DNA of 64,000 nucleotides from DATAXP01 sp963708675 (GCA_963708675.1 CAVPTO010000003.1:1612001-1676000), one strand, 5' to 3'. Positions 23,922 through 33,189 are shown, counted from the stretch's first letter. Notes: generated by a model not told the origin, from the letters alone. A program made the numbers and translations.

Positions 23922-25042
23922 TGTCGCTAGTAGAAGACGCTCGAACCATGAACACCACCTTGACCGCAGAACCGACCGCCACGCCCGACGCTTCTTCGCA
24001 CGACACCGCCTCGTCCGACGCCGCCGCGACGGATGCAGCCGTGCCGGAGCACTGTCTTGATCTTCGCCCTGGCGAGTGGGTCGAGGTGCTCAGCGCCGCG
24101 GAGATTCTGGCCACGCTCGACGACAACGGCACGCTCGAAGGCCTGCTATTCATGCCCGAGATGCTGGCTCACTGTGGTCGGCGATATCAGGTCTACAAGC
24201 GTGCCGATCGCACCTGCGACGCGGCGACTCCGGGAGCCGGCTTCTACCGACGCATGGAACGCGTGGTGCATCTCGACATGCTCCGCTGCGACGGCTCGGC
24301 ACATGGCGGATGTCAGGCCGGTTGTTTGATGTTCTGGAAAGAGGCCTGGCTGCGACGCACCGACGAGCGTGGCCCGACGGCGCGCTTTTCCAACGAGCCG
24401 CAGGTCTACGAAATCGGCACAACCTTGCAGCAGTTCACGCAGGCGGCGCCATCGACAGAAGGTCAAACCCGCTGGCGCTGCCAGGCCACCGACGTAAGCA
24501 AGGCGAGTTGCCCGCTCACGTGGTGGAAGCCGACGCAGTACGTGCGTGATGTCAAGGACAACCACGTCCCCGTGTCGCAAGTCGTGCGTGTCTTCACGAA
24601 CATGTTCCGCAACAAGCTGATGCAGAAGCTCACGGGCCGTCCGTTTCCGTACGTGTTCGGCAAGCTGAAGCGCACGCCTGTCGAGTCGCTCGACTTGAAG
24701 CCCGGCGAATGGGTCGTCGTCAAAAGTCGCGAAGAGATCATGGAGACGCTCGACACGGCCGGACGCAATCGTGGCATGACGTTCGAGTCGGAAATGATTC
24801 CCTACTGCGGCAAGCCGTTCCGCGTGCTTCGTCGTGTCGAACGGATCATTCAAGAGGCCACGGGGCAGATGACCGAGTTGGCCGGAGTCGCGCTGATTCT
24901 GGAGAACGTGATCTGCGCGTCGGCCTACCGTCGTCCGTGCGCACGGTCTGCGTATCTGTATTGGCGAGAGATCTGGCTGCGTCGCGCCGACGCGTCGGAA
25001 ATTGCAAATCAACTTGAGAGTAGCACTTCGAAGGATACATGA
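23921..25042 (+). CDS. Cys-rich protein with duplicated domain, unknown function
   Basis: A 373-residue protein starting at an ATG that overlaps the GT2 stop. Residues 1-45 are Ala/Thr/Asp-rich and likely disordered. Two halves align: domain A (about 48-150) has L-D-L-R-P-G-E-W-V-E-V, E-I-L-A-T-L-D, M-P-E-M-L-A-H-C-G-R, R-C-D-G-S-A-H-G-G-C-Q-A-G-C and F-W-K-E-A-W-L-R-R; domain B (about 258-360) has L-D-L-K-P-G-E-W-V-V-V, E-I-M-E-T-L-D, S-E-M-I-P-Y-C-G-K and Y-W-R-E-I-W-L-R-R. Domain A keeps five or more Cys/His that could bind metal; domain B has lost most. A third Cys pair lies between. No enzyme family recognised; it is coupled to both neighbours. Confidence 0.85.
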   Translation: MSLVEDARTMNTTLTAEPTATPDASSHDTASSDAAATDAAVPEHCLDLRPGEWVEVLSAAEILATLDDNGTLEGLLFMPEMLAHCGRRYQVYKRADRTCDAATPGAGFYRRMERVVHLDMLRCDGSAHGGCQAGCLMFWKEAWLRRTDERGPTARFSNEPQVYEIGTTLQQFTQAAPSTEGQTRWRCQATDVSKASCPLTWWKPTQYVRDVKDNHVPVSQVVRVFTNMFRNKLMQKLTGRPFPYVFGKLKRTPVESLDLKPGEWVVVKSREEIMETLDTAGRNRGMTFESEMIPYCGKPFRVLRRVERIIQEATGQMTELAGVALILENVICASAYRRPCARSAYLYWREIWLRRADASEIANQLESSTSKDT

Positions 25043-26029
25043 TGATCAAAGCTGCCATTGAAACGGACGCCGAAGAAGAGACCGCCGCAACGTCGCGCGC
25101 GACCGCATGGCCTTCGAAGCACGAGGTATTCGGCGTGCCGATTAGCGCCGTGACGTGCGATGAGGCGTGCCACGCCATTATCGATGCCGCCAAGCAGCGA
25201 ACGTCGGCTGTCGTTTCGGCCTTTTCGGTTCACGCGCTCATCGAAGCAGCGAAGCCAAAGTTCATTCAACACGCCAAGCGATTCGACATCATCACTCCCG
25301 ACGGCCAACCAGTCCGGTGGGCGCTCAATTGGCTGTACGGCGCAAAGCTCCAGAGCAACGTCCGCGGGTCAGAACTGACCTGGCGGCTATGCGAACGGGC
25401 GGCCGAAGACGGCGTTTCGATCTACCTCTACGGCAGCTCTCCCCAAACGCTGAAATCGCTCGAAACCAACCTGCTCGCAGCCTTCCCGAAGCTCAAGATC
25501 GCCGGGGCGGAATCCCCCCCGTTTCGGCCGCTTTCGCCCGAAGAAGACGCTGCAATGGTCGAACGGGTGAATTCCAGTGGCGCCGGTTTGATGTTTCTTG
25601 GCCTGGGTTGCCCGAAACAGGATCATTTCGCCGCCGAACATGTCGATAGAATCCTGCGCAGTCCTACTTTGTGTAGGTGCGGCATTCGATTTTCATGCAG
25701 GAACCAAGGCAACGGCGCCTGAATGGATGCAACGCCGTGGATTAGAATGGGTGTTCCGCCTCGTCCAAGAGCCGCGCCGATTATGGAAGCGGTATCTCGT
25801 CACCAATACGCAGTTCGTCGTCAAGCTGGCAAACCAACTCGTTCGCCAGAAGTTCAACAGTGTCATTCGCCCAATGGGCGAATTCACCATCGCGCAAAAA
25901 GTTCACCCGACTCACTCGTCAGTCATGGTCCGCCGCGTCCGCATCAGCGCCAAATTACTTAGCCGTTCAACTCGTCGCAAGCGAAGCCAGCTCCGCGACG
26001 TGATACTCGAAGCGAAAGGTCTCTCATGA
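25039..26029 (+). pseudogene. WecG/TagA/CpsF-family glycosyltransferase, frameshifted
   Basis: Glycosyltransferase of the GT26 type, adding N-acetylmannosamine(uronic acid) or a related sugar to a lipid-linked acceptor. The first frame (ATG 25039, ATGA overlap with the preceding stop) carries I-T-P-D-G-Q-P-V-R-W, V-R-G-S-E-L, I-Y-L-Y-G-S-S and L-G-L-G-C-P-K-Q-D. From about 25654 the family sequence continues one frame over (C-A-V-L-L-C-V-G-A-A-F-D-F-H-A-G) to the stop at 26029, which overlaps the gmd start. Removing one C from the CC at 25653-25654 restores a single frame. The frame 2 tail after the family domain is about 90 residues of basic sequence. Confidence 0.85.
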
Positions 26030-27111
26030 AGCGTGCACTCATCACAGGAGTTACTGGCCAGGACGGCGCTTATTTGGCCGAACTGCTCCTGGAAAAAGGA
26101 TATGAGGTCCACGGCATCAAGCGTCGGTCGTCGTCGTTCAACACGGCACGCATCGACCACTTGTATCAGGACCCGCACGCGATCGATCGCAAGATGATCC
26201 TGCACTACGGCGACCTCACCGACTCGACGAACCTGATTCGTATCGTGCAACAAGTGCAGCCCGACGAAATCTACAACCTGGGCGCGCAAAGCCACGTGGC
26301 CGTCTCGTTCGAGACCCCGGAATACACGGCCGACACCGACGGCCTCGGTGTGCTGCGTCTGCTCGAAGCCATCCGCATTCTTAAGCTCGAAGAAAAAACA
26401 CGGTTCTACCAAGCATCGACCTCCGAGCTGTTCGGCGACGTGCGCGAGATTCCGCAGCGCGAGACGACGCCGTTCTATCCGCGTTCGCCGTACGGCGTGG
26501 CGAAGCTGTACGGCTATTGGATCACGGTGAACTACCGTGAAGCCTACGGCATGTACGCCTGCAACGGCATCCTGTTCAACCACGAGTCGCCGCTGCGTGG
26601 CGAAACATTCGTCACTCGCAAGATCACGCGCTCACTGGCTCGCATCAAGCTCGAGCTGCAGGATTGCCTGTACCTCGGCAACATGGACGCGTTGCGCGAT
26701 TGGGGCCATGCCCGTGATTACGTCGAGATGCAGTGGATGATGCTGCAACAGAGCCAGCCCGAAGATTTCGTCATTGCGACCGGTGTGCAGCACTCGGTGC
26801 GTGAGTTCGTCGAGCTCACCGCCAAGCACTTGGGCATCGAGTTGCGTTGGGAAGGTTCGGGAGTGGAAGAGAAGGCATACGACGCCGAAAGCGGAAAGTG
26901 CATCGTCGCCGTCGATCCGCGTTACTTCCGTGCCTCGGAAGTCGAAACCCTGTTGGGCGATCCCAGCAAGGCCGAGCGGCTGCTGGGTTGGAAGCCGCGT
27001 GTCAGCTTCGAAGAGCTCGTTCGCGAGATGGCTGAGGCCGACCTCCGACTCGCGAAACAAGATCAGTTGATGGCCGAGGCTGGCTACTACACCGAATCGT
27101 ACGGGGACTAA
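26026..27111 (+). CDS. gmd: GDP-mannose 4,6-dehydratase
   Basis: Converts GDP-D-mannose to GDP-4-keto-6-deoxy-mannose with NADP. The 361-residue length is normal. It has the Rossmann start A-L-I-T-G-V-T-G-Q-D-G-A-Y-L, the R-R-S-S-S-F-N-T-A-R-I-D-H segment typical of GMD, the catalytic Thr/Ser-Glu region S-T-S-E-L-F-G, and Y-G-V-A-K with the active-site Tyr and Lys. The start overlaps the WecG-type stop (ATGA). The GDP-fucose synthase follows 5 bases downstream, so the pair makes GDP-L-fucose for the polysaccharide. Confidence 0.96.
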   Translation: MKRALITGVTGQDGAYLAELLLEKGYEVHGIKRRSSSFNTARIDHLYQDPHAIDRKMILHYGDLTDSTNLIRIVQQVQPDEIYNLGAQSHVAVSFETPEYTADTDGLGVLRLLEAIRILKLEEKTRFYQASTSELFGDVREIPQRETTPFYPRSPYGVAKLYGYWITVNYREAYGMYACNGILFNHESPLRGETFVTRKITRSLARIKLELQDCLYLGNMDALRDWGHARDYVEMQWMMLQQSQPEDFVIATGVQHSVREFVELTAKHLGIELRWEGSGVEEKAYDAESGKCIVAVDPRYFRASEVETLLGDPSKAERLLGWKPRVSFEELVREMAEADLRLAKQDQLMAEAGYYTESYGD

Positions 27112-27116
27112 CAGCG

Positions 27117-28091
27117 ATGATGCAGAAGACTGACAAGATTTACGTTGCTGGTCATCGCGGCCTCGTCGGCTCGGCCATCGTGCGCCATTTGCAGGCCGAA
27201 GGGTACACGAACATCGTCGTGCGAACGCGCGCCGAGTTAAACCTCACGGATCGCGGCGAAGTCGAAACGTTCTTCCAACACGAACAGCCCGACTACGTGT
27301 TCCTCGCAGCCGCGATGGTCGGCGGCATCTACGCGAACAAGACGTACCCGGCCGACTTCATCCGCAACAACCTGCAGATCGAGTTGAACGTCGTCGACGT
27401 CGCTTATCGCAACGGCGTGAAGAAGCTGCAGTTCCTTGGTTCGTCGTGCATCTATCCAAAGCTCGCGCCGCAGCCGTTGGCTGAGTCGTCGCTTTTGACG
27501 GGGACACTCGAACCGACGAACCAGTGGTACGCGGTCGCGAAGATTGCGGGCATTCTGCTCTGCCAGGCCTACACCGAGCAGTACAAGTTCAACGCCATGT
27601 CGCTCATGCCGACGAATTTGTACGGGCCCGGCGACAACTTCCATCCTCAAAACTCACACGTCCTCCCTGCCCTGCTCCGTCGCTTTCACGAAGCGAAGGT
27701 CGCCGGCGCCGACGAGGTCGTCGTGTGGGGCACCGGTTCGCCGTTGCGTGAGTTCTTATTTGTCGACGACCTGGCCGACGCGGCCGTGTTCCTGATGCAG
27801 AACTATCACAGCTCGGAGATCATCAACGTCGGCTCGGGAACGGACGTTTCGATCCGCGAGTTGGCCGAGTTGTTGAAGTCGGTCGTCGGCTTTGAAGGCA
27901 AACTCACTTTTGACGAATCGAAGCCCGACGGCACGCCGCGTAAGCTGCTCGACGTCTCGAAGCTCAACGCCTTGGGTTGGCGGCCGAAGATGGCGCTTCG
28001 CGAAGGTCTTGCGGCGACGTATCGCTGGTTTCTCGAAAACCAGTTCGATTTGCGCGGCGTGAAAACGCGCGAGACGCACGTCGGCGTGTGA
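27117..28091 (+). CDS. fcl: GDP-L-fucose synthase
   Basis: Epimerises and reduces GDP-4-keto-6-deoxy-mannose to GDP-L-fucose. The 324-residue protein has I-Y-V-A-G-H-R-G-L-V-G-S-A-I at the N-terminus, G-S-S-C-I-Y-P (the catalytic Ser/Cys), Y-A-V-A-K-I-A-G (Tyr and Lys) and S-L-M-P-T-N-L-Y-G-P-G-D-N-F, all diagnostic of the family. It lies directly after gmd in the same operon, and is the last rightward gene of this block. Confidence 0.96.
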   Translation: MMQKTDKIYVAGHRGLVGSAIVRHLQAEGYTNIVVRTRAELNLTDRGEVETFFQHEQPDYVFLAAAMVGGIYANKTYPADFIRNNLQIELNVVDVAYRNGVKKLQFLGSSCIYPKLAPQPLAESSLLTGTLEPTNQWYAVAKIAGILLCQAYTEQYKFNAMSLMPTNLYGPGDNFHPQNSHVLPALLRRFHEAKVAGADEVVVWGTGSPLREFLFVDDLADAAVFLMQNYHSSEIINVGSGTDVSIRELAELLKSVVGFEGKLTFDESKPDGTPRKLLDVSKLNALGWRPKMALREGLAATYRWFLENQFDLRGVKTRETHVGV

Positions 28092-28115
28092 ACGCATCAC
28101 GCGACCGCCCATGAT

Positions 28116-28131
28116 GGTTAGCCGCGACGCG
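28116..28131. repeat. Half-copy of the 52-bp palindromic repeat
   Basis: GGTTAGCCGCGACGCG matches one arm tip of the palindrome at 34596-34647. Only one arm is present, just after fcl. Confidence 0.55.
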
Positions 28132-28171
28132 CTCCCATGCGCACCGAACCAATACGCTTAAGCCTCTACGC

Positions 28172-28402
28172 TTAAGCCTCATTGCGAGCTGCGCTGCTTC
28201 TCGAACTTCGCGAGCGGTGCGGCGGCGCGGGCTTCCGAAGTTTGGATGCCACGTATCGCACGCCGAGAAGAAACGTCGGGTAGTAGTACTTCGTCAAGCA
28301 GCGCTCGCAGCGCATTGGAACGGCTAATGGAGTGAGCAGCCATTGCTGACGACGAATCTGTCGTACTTCGGCCGCGTTCGACATGCAGTGAGCACAGTGC
28401 AT
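28172..28402 (-). CDS. Small zinc-ribbon-like protein
   Basis: A 76-residue protein with C-A-H-C at the N-terminus and C-E-R-C about 30 residues later, separated by a short hydrophobic stretch (L-L-T-P-L-A-V-P), then a basic tail. The two CxxC pairs could hold one zinc. Such small CxxC proteins are common in planctomycetes. There is no Shine-Dalgarno sequence before the ATG, so it may be translated weakly. It lies between the fucose genes and the mannosyltransferase on the opposite strand. Confidence 0.45.
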   Translation of the reverse strand: MHCAHCMSNAAEVRQIRRQQWLLTPLAVPMRCERCLTKYYYPTFLLGVRYVASKLRKPAPPHRSRSSRSSAARNEA

Positions 28403-28546
28403 GAGATGGTAGGTTGAGAGAACGGTGGGGATGCCAGCAGCTAACCCTTATCGTTTCCTAACGCCGCCCAAACGTCAAGCTAATACCCCAACACAGAGGG
28501 GGATAAAATGACGACCTCGCCACAAAATGATCGTCGGCGTTACGAC

Positions 28547-29287
28547 TTAACGCTTGCCGATCAGACTGCCAGCACCCAAGGTCGCCAACACTCGCAGGGC
28601 GGCCGTCGCCTCGCCCATGTCGATTTTCGACGTGCCGTTCACGCGGTCGACGAAGGTGATCGGGGTTTCGTCGATGCGGCAGCCCAGTTGTTTCAGTCGC
28701 CATAGCAGCTCTTCCTGAAACGAATAGCCCCGCGACAGCATCTTGTCGAAGTCGAGCCTCGCCAGTCGCGACGTCCGGTAACAGCGAAAGCCGCCGCTGC
28801 AATCCCTCGTGCGAAGCCGTAACAGCGTGCGAGCATAGACGTTAATCGCACGGCTCATAAAATGTCGCTTCAGAGGCCACCCCTCGATCCGCCCGCCGGG
28901 GATATAGCGTGAGCCGACCATGACGTCGACGCTCCCCTGCCCTTCGCGGTTCATACCATCGATCAGATCCGGCAAATACCGTGGGTGATGGCTGAAGTCG
29001 GCGTCCATGGTCACGACGAACTCGTAACCCTTCTCGAGGGCGTACTTTAACCCGGCGACAATGGCCGTGCCGAGGCCGAGCTTCCCCGAGCGGTGGATGC
29101 AGTGGAGTCGCGGCTCGGCGGCCGCTCGCGTGTCGCACCACTGGCCGGTGCCGTCGGGGCTGCCGTCATCGATGACAAGCATGTCGACCTGCGGGACACT
29201 CGTGAAAATCTCGTCGACCAGCGTCGGAAGATTCTCGATCTCGTTGTACGTGGCGATCGTGACGAGCGTCTTTCCCGACTCGGCCAT
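28547..29287 (-). CDS. Polyprenol-phosphate mannosyltransferase-like GT2
   Basis: Transfers mannose (or a related hexose) from GDP-mannose to polyprenyl phosphate on the cytoplasmic face. The 246-residue protein begins at the M-A-E-S start (29287). It has I-A-T-Y-N-E-I-E-N-L-P, V-I-D-D-G-S-P-D-G-T, V-T-M-D-A-D-F-S-H-H-P (metal-binding DxD), G-S-R-Y-I-P-G-G and S-G-G-F-R-C-Y-R, which define the dolichol-phosphate mannosyltransferase family. No C-terminal membrane helices follow, so it resembles soluble DPM1/Ppm1-type enzymes. It may draw on the same GDP-mannose pool as gmd. Confidence 0.9.
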   Translation of the reverse strand: MAESGKTLVTIATYNEIENLPTLVDEIFTSVPQVDMLVIDDGSPDGTGQWCDTRAAAEPRLHCIHRSGKLGLGTAIVAGLKYALEKGYEFVVTMDADFSHHPRYLPDLIDGMNREGQGSVDVMVGSRYIPGGRIEGWPLKRHFMSRAINVYARTLLRLRTRDCSGGFRCYRTSRLARLDFDKMLSRGYSFQEELLWRLKQLGCRIDETPITFVDRVNGTSKIDMGEATAALRVLATLGAGSLIGKR

Positions 29288-29600
29288 CGCGGTCTCTCGC
29301 AGCACAAATGAAGGGGAACCGGCGGAATTCTAGCAATGAACGGGCAGTTTGGGCAGACGAATGCGATTACGGCGACAACGCCGACACCGCGAGCAGGAGG
29401 ACTGCAAAGTCGACGAGAAGCGCCGTAACTCGAAGAACGATGGTAAAGGCTTGCCTCTTCGCGGCGGCACTTGAGTGCATGACCGTCGACTTTGAAGTCC
29501 GCTTGACATCGCCGTCTGACATCGCGCGAACCCATCGTGCCCCATACGACTCAACTGTCTATAATCACTCGCTCACCCCCGCTCGGCTTGTCCCGCCTCC

Positions 29601-30884
29601 ATGAGTGTTGCCCCGTTACCGACTCGCGTTCGCTCGACTCGCCGCCTAGGCCGTGTCGCGCGTGGGGCCGCCGTGCCGAAAGAGCACGCCAGCGCGTTCG
29701 GGGCGCCGTTCTGGTACACCTACGCCGCCAACACGGCGATGATGGTCGCCGTCAGCTTGCTCTACCGATATGCCGACTTCGTGCGCGGCATTGGCGGCGA
29801 CGAGCTGCAACTTGGGCTGATCGTCGGCGCGGGAATGGTTGGCAGCCTGGCGATGCGCTCGATGCAAGGTGTCGGCATCGACGTTTACGGCGCACGCAAA
29901 ATGTGGATCGGCTCCGCAGCGCTCACCGTCGTCTGTTGCCTGGGACATCTGCTGATCACCACGGCCTACGGCCCCGCGATCTTCATCCTGCGCATTGCGT
30001 TGCAAACAGGCATCGCGGGTTTCTTTGGGGCTTCGATCTCTTACGTCTCCGCGCGAGCGCCAGTCGCCAACGTGGTCGAAATCGTGGCGACGCTTGGCAC
30101 TTCGGGCTTCGTTGGCACGATTCTTGGCACCGTCATGGGCGACTTGATGATCGGCGCCGGCAATGATTCGATCCATCTGTTCATGCTCGCCGCGGCGATC
30201 TGCGGCGCGGCGCTGGTGTTCGGTTGGCTTGCCACCGATGGTCAAACACGACCATTGCAAAGGCGACGACGACCACCGATTGCGTGGCTGGTGCGACGTT
30301 ATCACCCAGGACCGCTGTTGATTATGGGGGTCGCCGCCGGCTTCGGCCTCGGCATCCCGACGGTCTACGTCCGGCCGTTCGCTGAAGAGTTGGGCATCGA
30401 CGGCATGAGCTGGTTCTTCTTTCCGTACATGCTCGTGGCGTTCGCGGCCCGCATCACGATGCGACGTCTGCCAGCCCTGATCGGCATGCGACCGGTGGTA
30501 ACCGTCGGCGCCGTGACGATCGCCTTAGGAATGTTGTCGTTCAACGTCGTGACGACGGGTTGGCACATGCTCGTGCCGGCCGTGTTCATGGGCCTGGCTC
30601 ACGCGATCATGTTTCCGACGGTCGTCGCCGGAGGCAGCACCGCCTTTCCGCCCCGCTACCGCGGGCTGGGCACCACATTCATGCTCGCGATGTTCGATCT
30701 TGGCAACTTCATCGCCTTTGTGAGTGTCGGAGCCATGATCGTCGCCGCGAAACACGTCGGTTTGCCGGCGTATGAGACGATGTTTGTTGTCGTCTCGATA
30801 TTATTGGCGGCCGCCGGCGTTGCGTATTTCGTCGCGAGTCGTGAGCCAGCGGAGCGCTCTGCTGGCACGTCGCGGCTAAACTAA
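29601..30884 (+). CDS. MFS transporter
   Basis: Major facilitator family membrane protein of 427 residues with about twelve hydrophobic segments. The N-terminal 30 residues are basic and cytoplasmic. No substrate motif is recognised; position in the EPS locus suggests a sugar or metabolite, but this is weak. The last 16 residues (A-S-R-E-P-A-E-R-S-A-G-T-S-R-L-N) come from a copy of the palindromic repeat, so the native C-terminus has been replaced or extended. Its stop overlaps the stop of the convergent BY-kinase-like gene. Confidence 0.85.
   Translation: MSVAPLPTRVRSTRRLGRVARGAAVPKEHASAFGAPFWYTYAANTAMMVAVSLLYRYADFVRGIGGDELQLGLIVGAGMVGSLAMRSMQGVGIDVYGARKMWIGSAALTVVCCLGHLLITTAYGPAIFILRIALQTGIAGFFGASISYVSARAPVANVVEIVATLGTSGFVGTILGTVMGDLMIGAGNDSIHLFMLAAAICGAALVFGWLATDGQTRPLQRRRRPPIAWLVRRYHPGPLLIMGVAAGFGLGIPTVYVRPFAEELGIDGMSWFFFPYMLVAFAARITMRRLPALIGMRPVVTVGAVTIALGMLSFNVVTTGWHMLVPAVFMGLAHAIMFPTVVAGGSTAFPPRYRGLGTTFMLAMFDLGNFIAFVSVGAMIVAAKHVGLPAYETMFVVVSILLAAAGVAYFVASREPAERSAGTSRLN
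30843..30881. repeat. Palindromic repeat copy inside the MFS gene end
   Basis: AGCCAGCGGAGCG and GTCGCGGCTAAAC are the arms of the 52-bp palindrome family, with several substitutions (for example CTCTGCTGGCACG in the right arm). It supplies the stop codon of the MFS gene. Confidence 0.7.
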
Positions 30885-31642
30885 ATGAGGATGCAACCCG
30901 CGACGGTCGCGCCGGCCTGACGTAACCGCGAGGCGATGCGTTTGCCAGTGCGCTCGTCGATGCGGCCGAAACCCACGGCGACGCATGTCGTATCGCAACT
31001 CGCGGCCAAGGCGAGGCTTTCCGACCGCTGCACCTGGCCGACGCTTACGATCGTGTATCCGAACCGCTCGGGAGCCGCCTTCCACAGCGCTCGCAGAGCC
31101 TGCCGTTCCCAAGAGCTCTTGGCGTCGCGATGAAGGCAAGCGGCGTTCACCAGCGGAACGGTCGTCGGATGAATCGCGTCATCCCACGAAGCTCCGCCGA
31201 GCACGTCGCCAACGGAGGTCGCGTGCAGGCGTTCCATGCGACTGCCTGCGCTACCGCGATCAGCCGTCACACACAGCACCGGTAGACGTTGCACGTCGGC
31301 CAACGCGGCGCTCAACAGGCCCGCAATCTCAGCGGCGTCGCCATCAACATCGCACGTCACAACCGCGATCGATCGAAAGCCCGTGGTGGCCAAGTTGCGG
31401 GCAAGTTGCCGAGCGATGCCGCGATACGTCTCGGTCAGATGCGTATCGTGAAAAAGGTCGGCCGGGGTGCGTCGCGTGGTCCGATTCGTCTCGACAGGAA
31501 CGTCATCAATCGCGGCAGATCGGGACGCAACTGTTGGGGGCACCGACACAAGCGGGACGTTCGACGCGCCAGGGGCGCTGCCGCGCAAGGCGCCTTCGGC
31601 TTCGAGCTGCTGAATCGCAGCCAGCAATCGCGTCATGGTCAC
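30881..31642 (-). CDS. BY-kinase/CpsD-like protein lacking the P-loop
   Basis: The 253-residue protein follows the bacterial tyrosine kinase fold: strand R-S-I-A-V-V-T-C-D at the place of Walker A, V-L-C-V-T-A-D-R-G at the place of Walker A', S-V-G-D-V-L-G-G and a C-terminal V-A-V-G-F-G-R-I-D-E-R-T. The GKT/S of Walker A is replaced by D-V-D-G-D-A-A-E, so ATP binding in the normal way is unlikely. There is no Tyr cluster at the C-terminus. It may be a regulatory pseudo-kinase for the Wzz-like protein encoded nearby (33379-34500). It is transcribed leftward with the ExeA-like ATPase. Confidence 0.75.
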   Translation of the reverse strand: MTMTRLLAAIQQLEAEGALRGSAPGASNVPLVSVPPTVASRSAAIDDVPVETNRTTRRTPADLFHDTHLTETYRGIARQLARNLATTGFRSIAVVTCDVDGDAAEIAGLLSAALADVQRLPVLCVTADRGSAGSRMERLHATSVGDVLGGASWDDAIHPTTVPLVNAACLHRDAKSSWERQALRALWKAAPERFGYTIVSVGQVQRSESLALAASCDTTCVAVGFGRIDERTGKRIASRLRQAGATVAGCILI

Positions 31643-31788
31643 GTCTCCCTACGTTCCATGCCGCTCGGGCGCTCGTGAAGCGTCGGCTCACTCGCGGCGA
31701 AGCGACGCAAACAACTGACGATACTCGTGATGGCGCACCGGCTTGGCGCCGTTGGTGCTCGGCGCTTGCAGGTCGTCTTCGATGATGA

Positions 31789-33189
31789 TCATGTCGCGAT
31801 CCGTGTCGTGCGACTCGATGCGGATGGTCGCCGACTCTTCGTGGCAGTGGCCGCCGCAGTGGTTCGACTCGCAACTTCCTGAATCGCACTGCTTCGCACG
31901 CGCCGCGGCCTCGTGACGCACTGGCTCACGCTGCTGCGTTTCCATCGCATGAGCGGCGATTGGCTGCAAGAACGGTTCGAGCATGGCTGACAGCGCGCCC
32001 CCTCGGCGCTGTAAACCCGCCCGCGTCCCGCCATGCCGACGTCGCACGATGCATAGCGATCGAAGATGACTTCTTCGTCGGCAAAGTGCTCGGCAAATGG
32101 ATTCGACTTATCCTTGATAAACATCGGTGCCTCGTGAGTTCGCTCGAGTGCGGGGCGCACGACGTCGGTGGGTTCGACACGTGCGGCGACGGTAGTTTGT
32201 GGGCGAAGGATCTGCTGCGGCTTCGCGATCGGATCGATCATGACCGGCTCGTTCGGCACATCCTCTTCGTCCATGGTTACGTCAAGCTCGTCCGACAGCG
32301 AGCCGAACTCGACGACGTCGTCTGCCCGCTCGGTTGCCGACGCCAGGGCTTCGTGCTTCGACGCCTCGTTCCATGGCGCGGGCAGTCGTTGCAAATCGGC
32401 CCATGCCTCCTCGATCGCCGCCGCGTCGAGCATCGCTTGCTCGGCGTGGAACGTTTGCAGCAACGCGTGATCGCAGAGCTGGTTGATAAGCCTCGGGACG
32501 CCGTCGGTGGCGCGGTGAATGGCCTTGAGGGCCTCGTCCGTGAAAAGCGCTTTGGCACTCGCACCGACGGCGTCCAATTGTGCACACACGTAACCCATCG
32601 TTTCCGACTCGTTCAACGATTGCAGATAGCAGCGCGCCGAAAGTCGCTGCGACATCGAAGCCAACTTCGGTCTCGCGAGATGCTCTTCCAACGTCGGACC
32701 GCCTGCCATCACCAGCCGAGCGCACGGTTGGCCGTCGCGCACGACGTTCGTGATCATGCGCACTTCTTCCATCAGTCGAAGCGGCAGCGCATGGGCCTCG
32801 TCGATCAGAAGCAGCAATCCGTCCGGAACGTCGGGGCGAGGCGTCAGGCGATCGATCAGCGCCAGCCGCAATTCACCTTCCTCCATGCCGCGGTACGGCA
32901 TGCCGAGCTCGAACATGATTGCCTGCAACAGCGCGCGACGTGTCGTGAGGTGGCTGTTGCTCAGCAGCACGACATCCATACGGTCGCGGAACTGTTCGGC
33001 CAACAGTTGCATGACGAGCGTCTTGCCGGTGCCCGACGGGCCGATGAGCATCGCGGCACCTTCGGCGCGATCGATGCAACGGGCGAGTGTCTGGCGGCTG
33101 TTCTCGATCGACGCGGCTGGATAGTACCGATCCACCAGCGGGGCGGCGAGAAACGGACGCTTCGACAGACCAAAGAACGCTTCGTACAT
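31789..33189 (-). CDS. ExeA-like AAA ATPase, C-terminus frameshifted
   Basis: AAA+ ATPase of the GspA/ExeA type, common in planctomycete and exosortase-linked EPS loci. It starts M-Y-E-A-F-F-G-L-S-K-R-P-F, has Walker A G-P-S-G-T-G-K-T at about 48-55, Walker B L-L-L-I-D-E-A-H and the sensor segment S-Q-R-L-S-A-R. After about residue 393 the sequence becomes low-quality and Arg/Ser-rich. Adding one G to the five-G run (plus-strand C5 at 31998-32002) switches to a frame ending at 31688 with G-G-A-L-S-A-M-L-E-P and Y-R-Q-L-F-A-S-L-R-R-E, which I take as the true C-terminus. The ATPase core itself is intact. Confidence 0.85.
   Translation of the reverse strand: MYEAFFGLSKRPFLAAPLVDRYYPAASIENSRQTLARCIDRAEGAAMLIGPSGTGKTLVMQLLAEQFRDRMDVVLLSNSHLTTRRALLQAIMFELGMPYRGMEEGELRLALIDRLTPRPDVPDGLLLLIDEAHALPLRLMEEVRMITNVVRDGQPCARLVMAGGPTLEEHLARPKLASMSQRLSARCYLQSLNESETMGYVCAQLDAVGASAKALFTDEALKAIHRATDGVPRLINQLCDHALLQTFHAEQAMLDAAAIEEAWADLQRLPAPWNEASKHEALASATERADDVVEFGSLSDELDVTMDEEDVPNEPVMIDPIAKPQQILRPQTTVAARVEPTDVVRPALERTHEAPMFIKDKSNPFAEHFADEEVIFDRYASCDVGMAGRGRVYSAEGARCQPCSNRSCSQSPLMRWKRSSVSQCVTRPRRVRSSAIQEVASRTTAAATATKSRRPSASSRTTRIAT

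Noticed and set aside
28141..28180. Tandem ACGCTTAAGCCTC repeat after fcl
   Set aside because: Only two units of about 14 bases; too short to assign a role.
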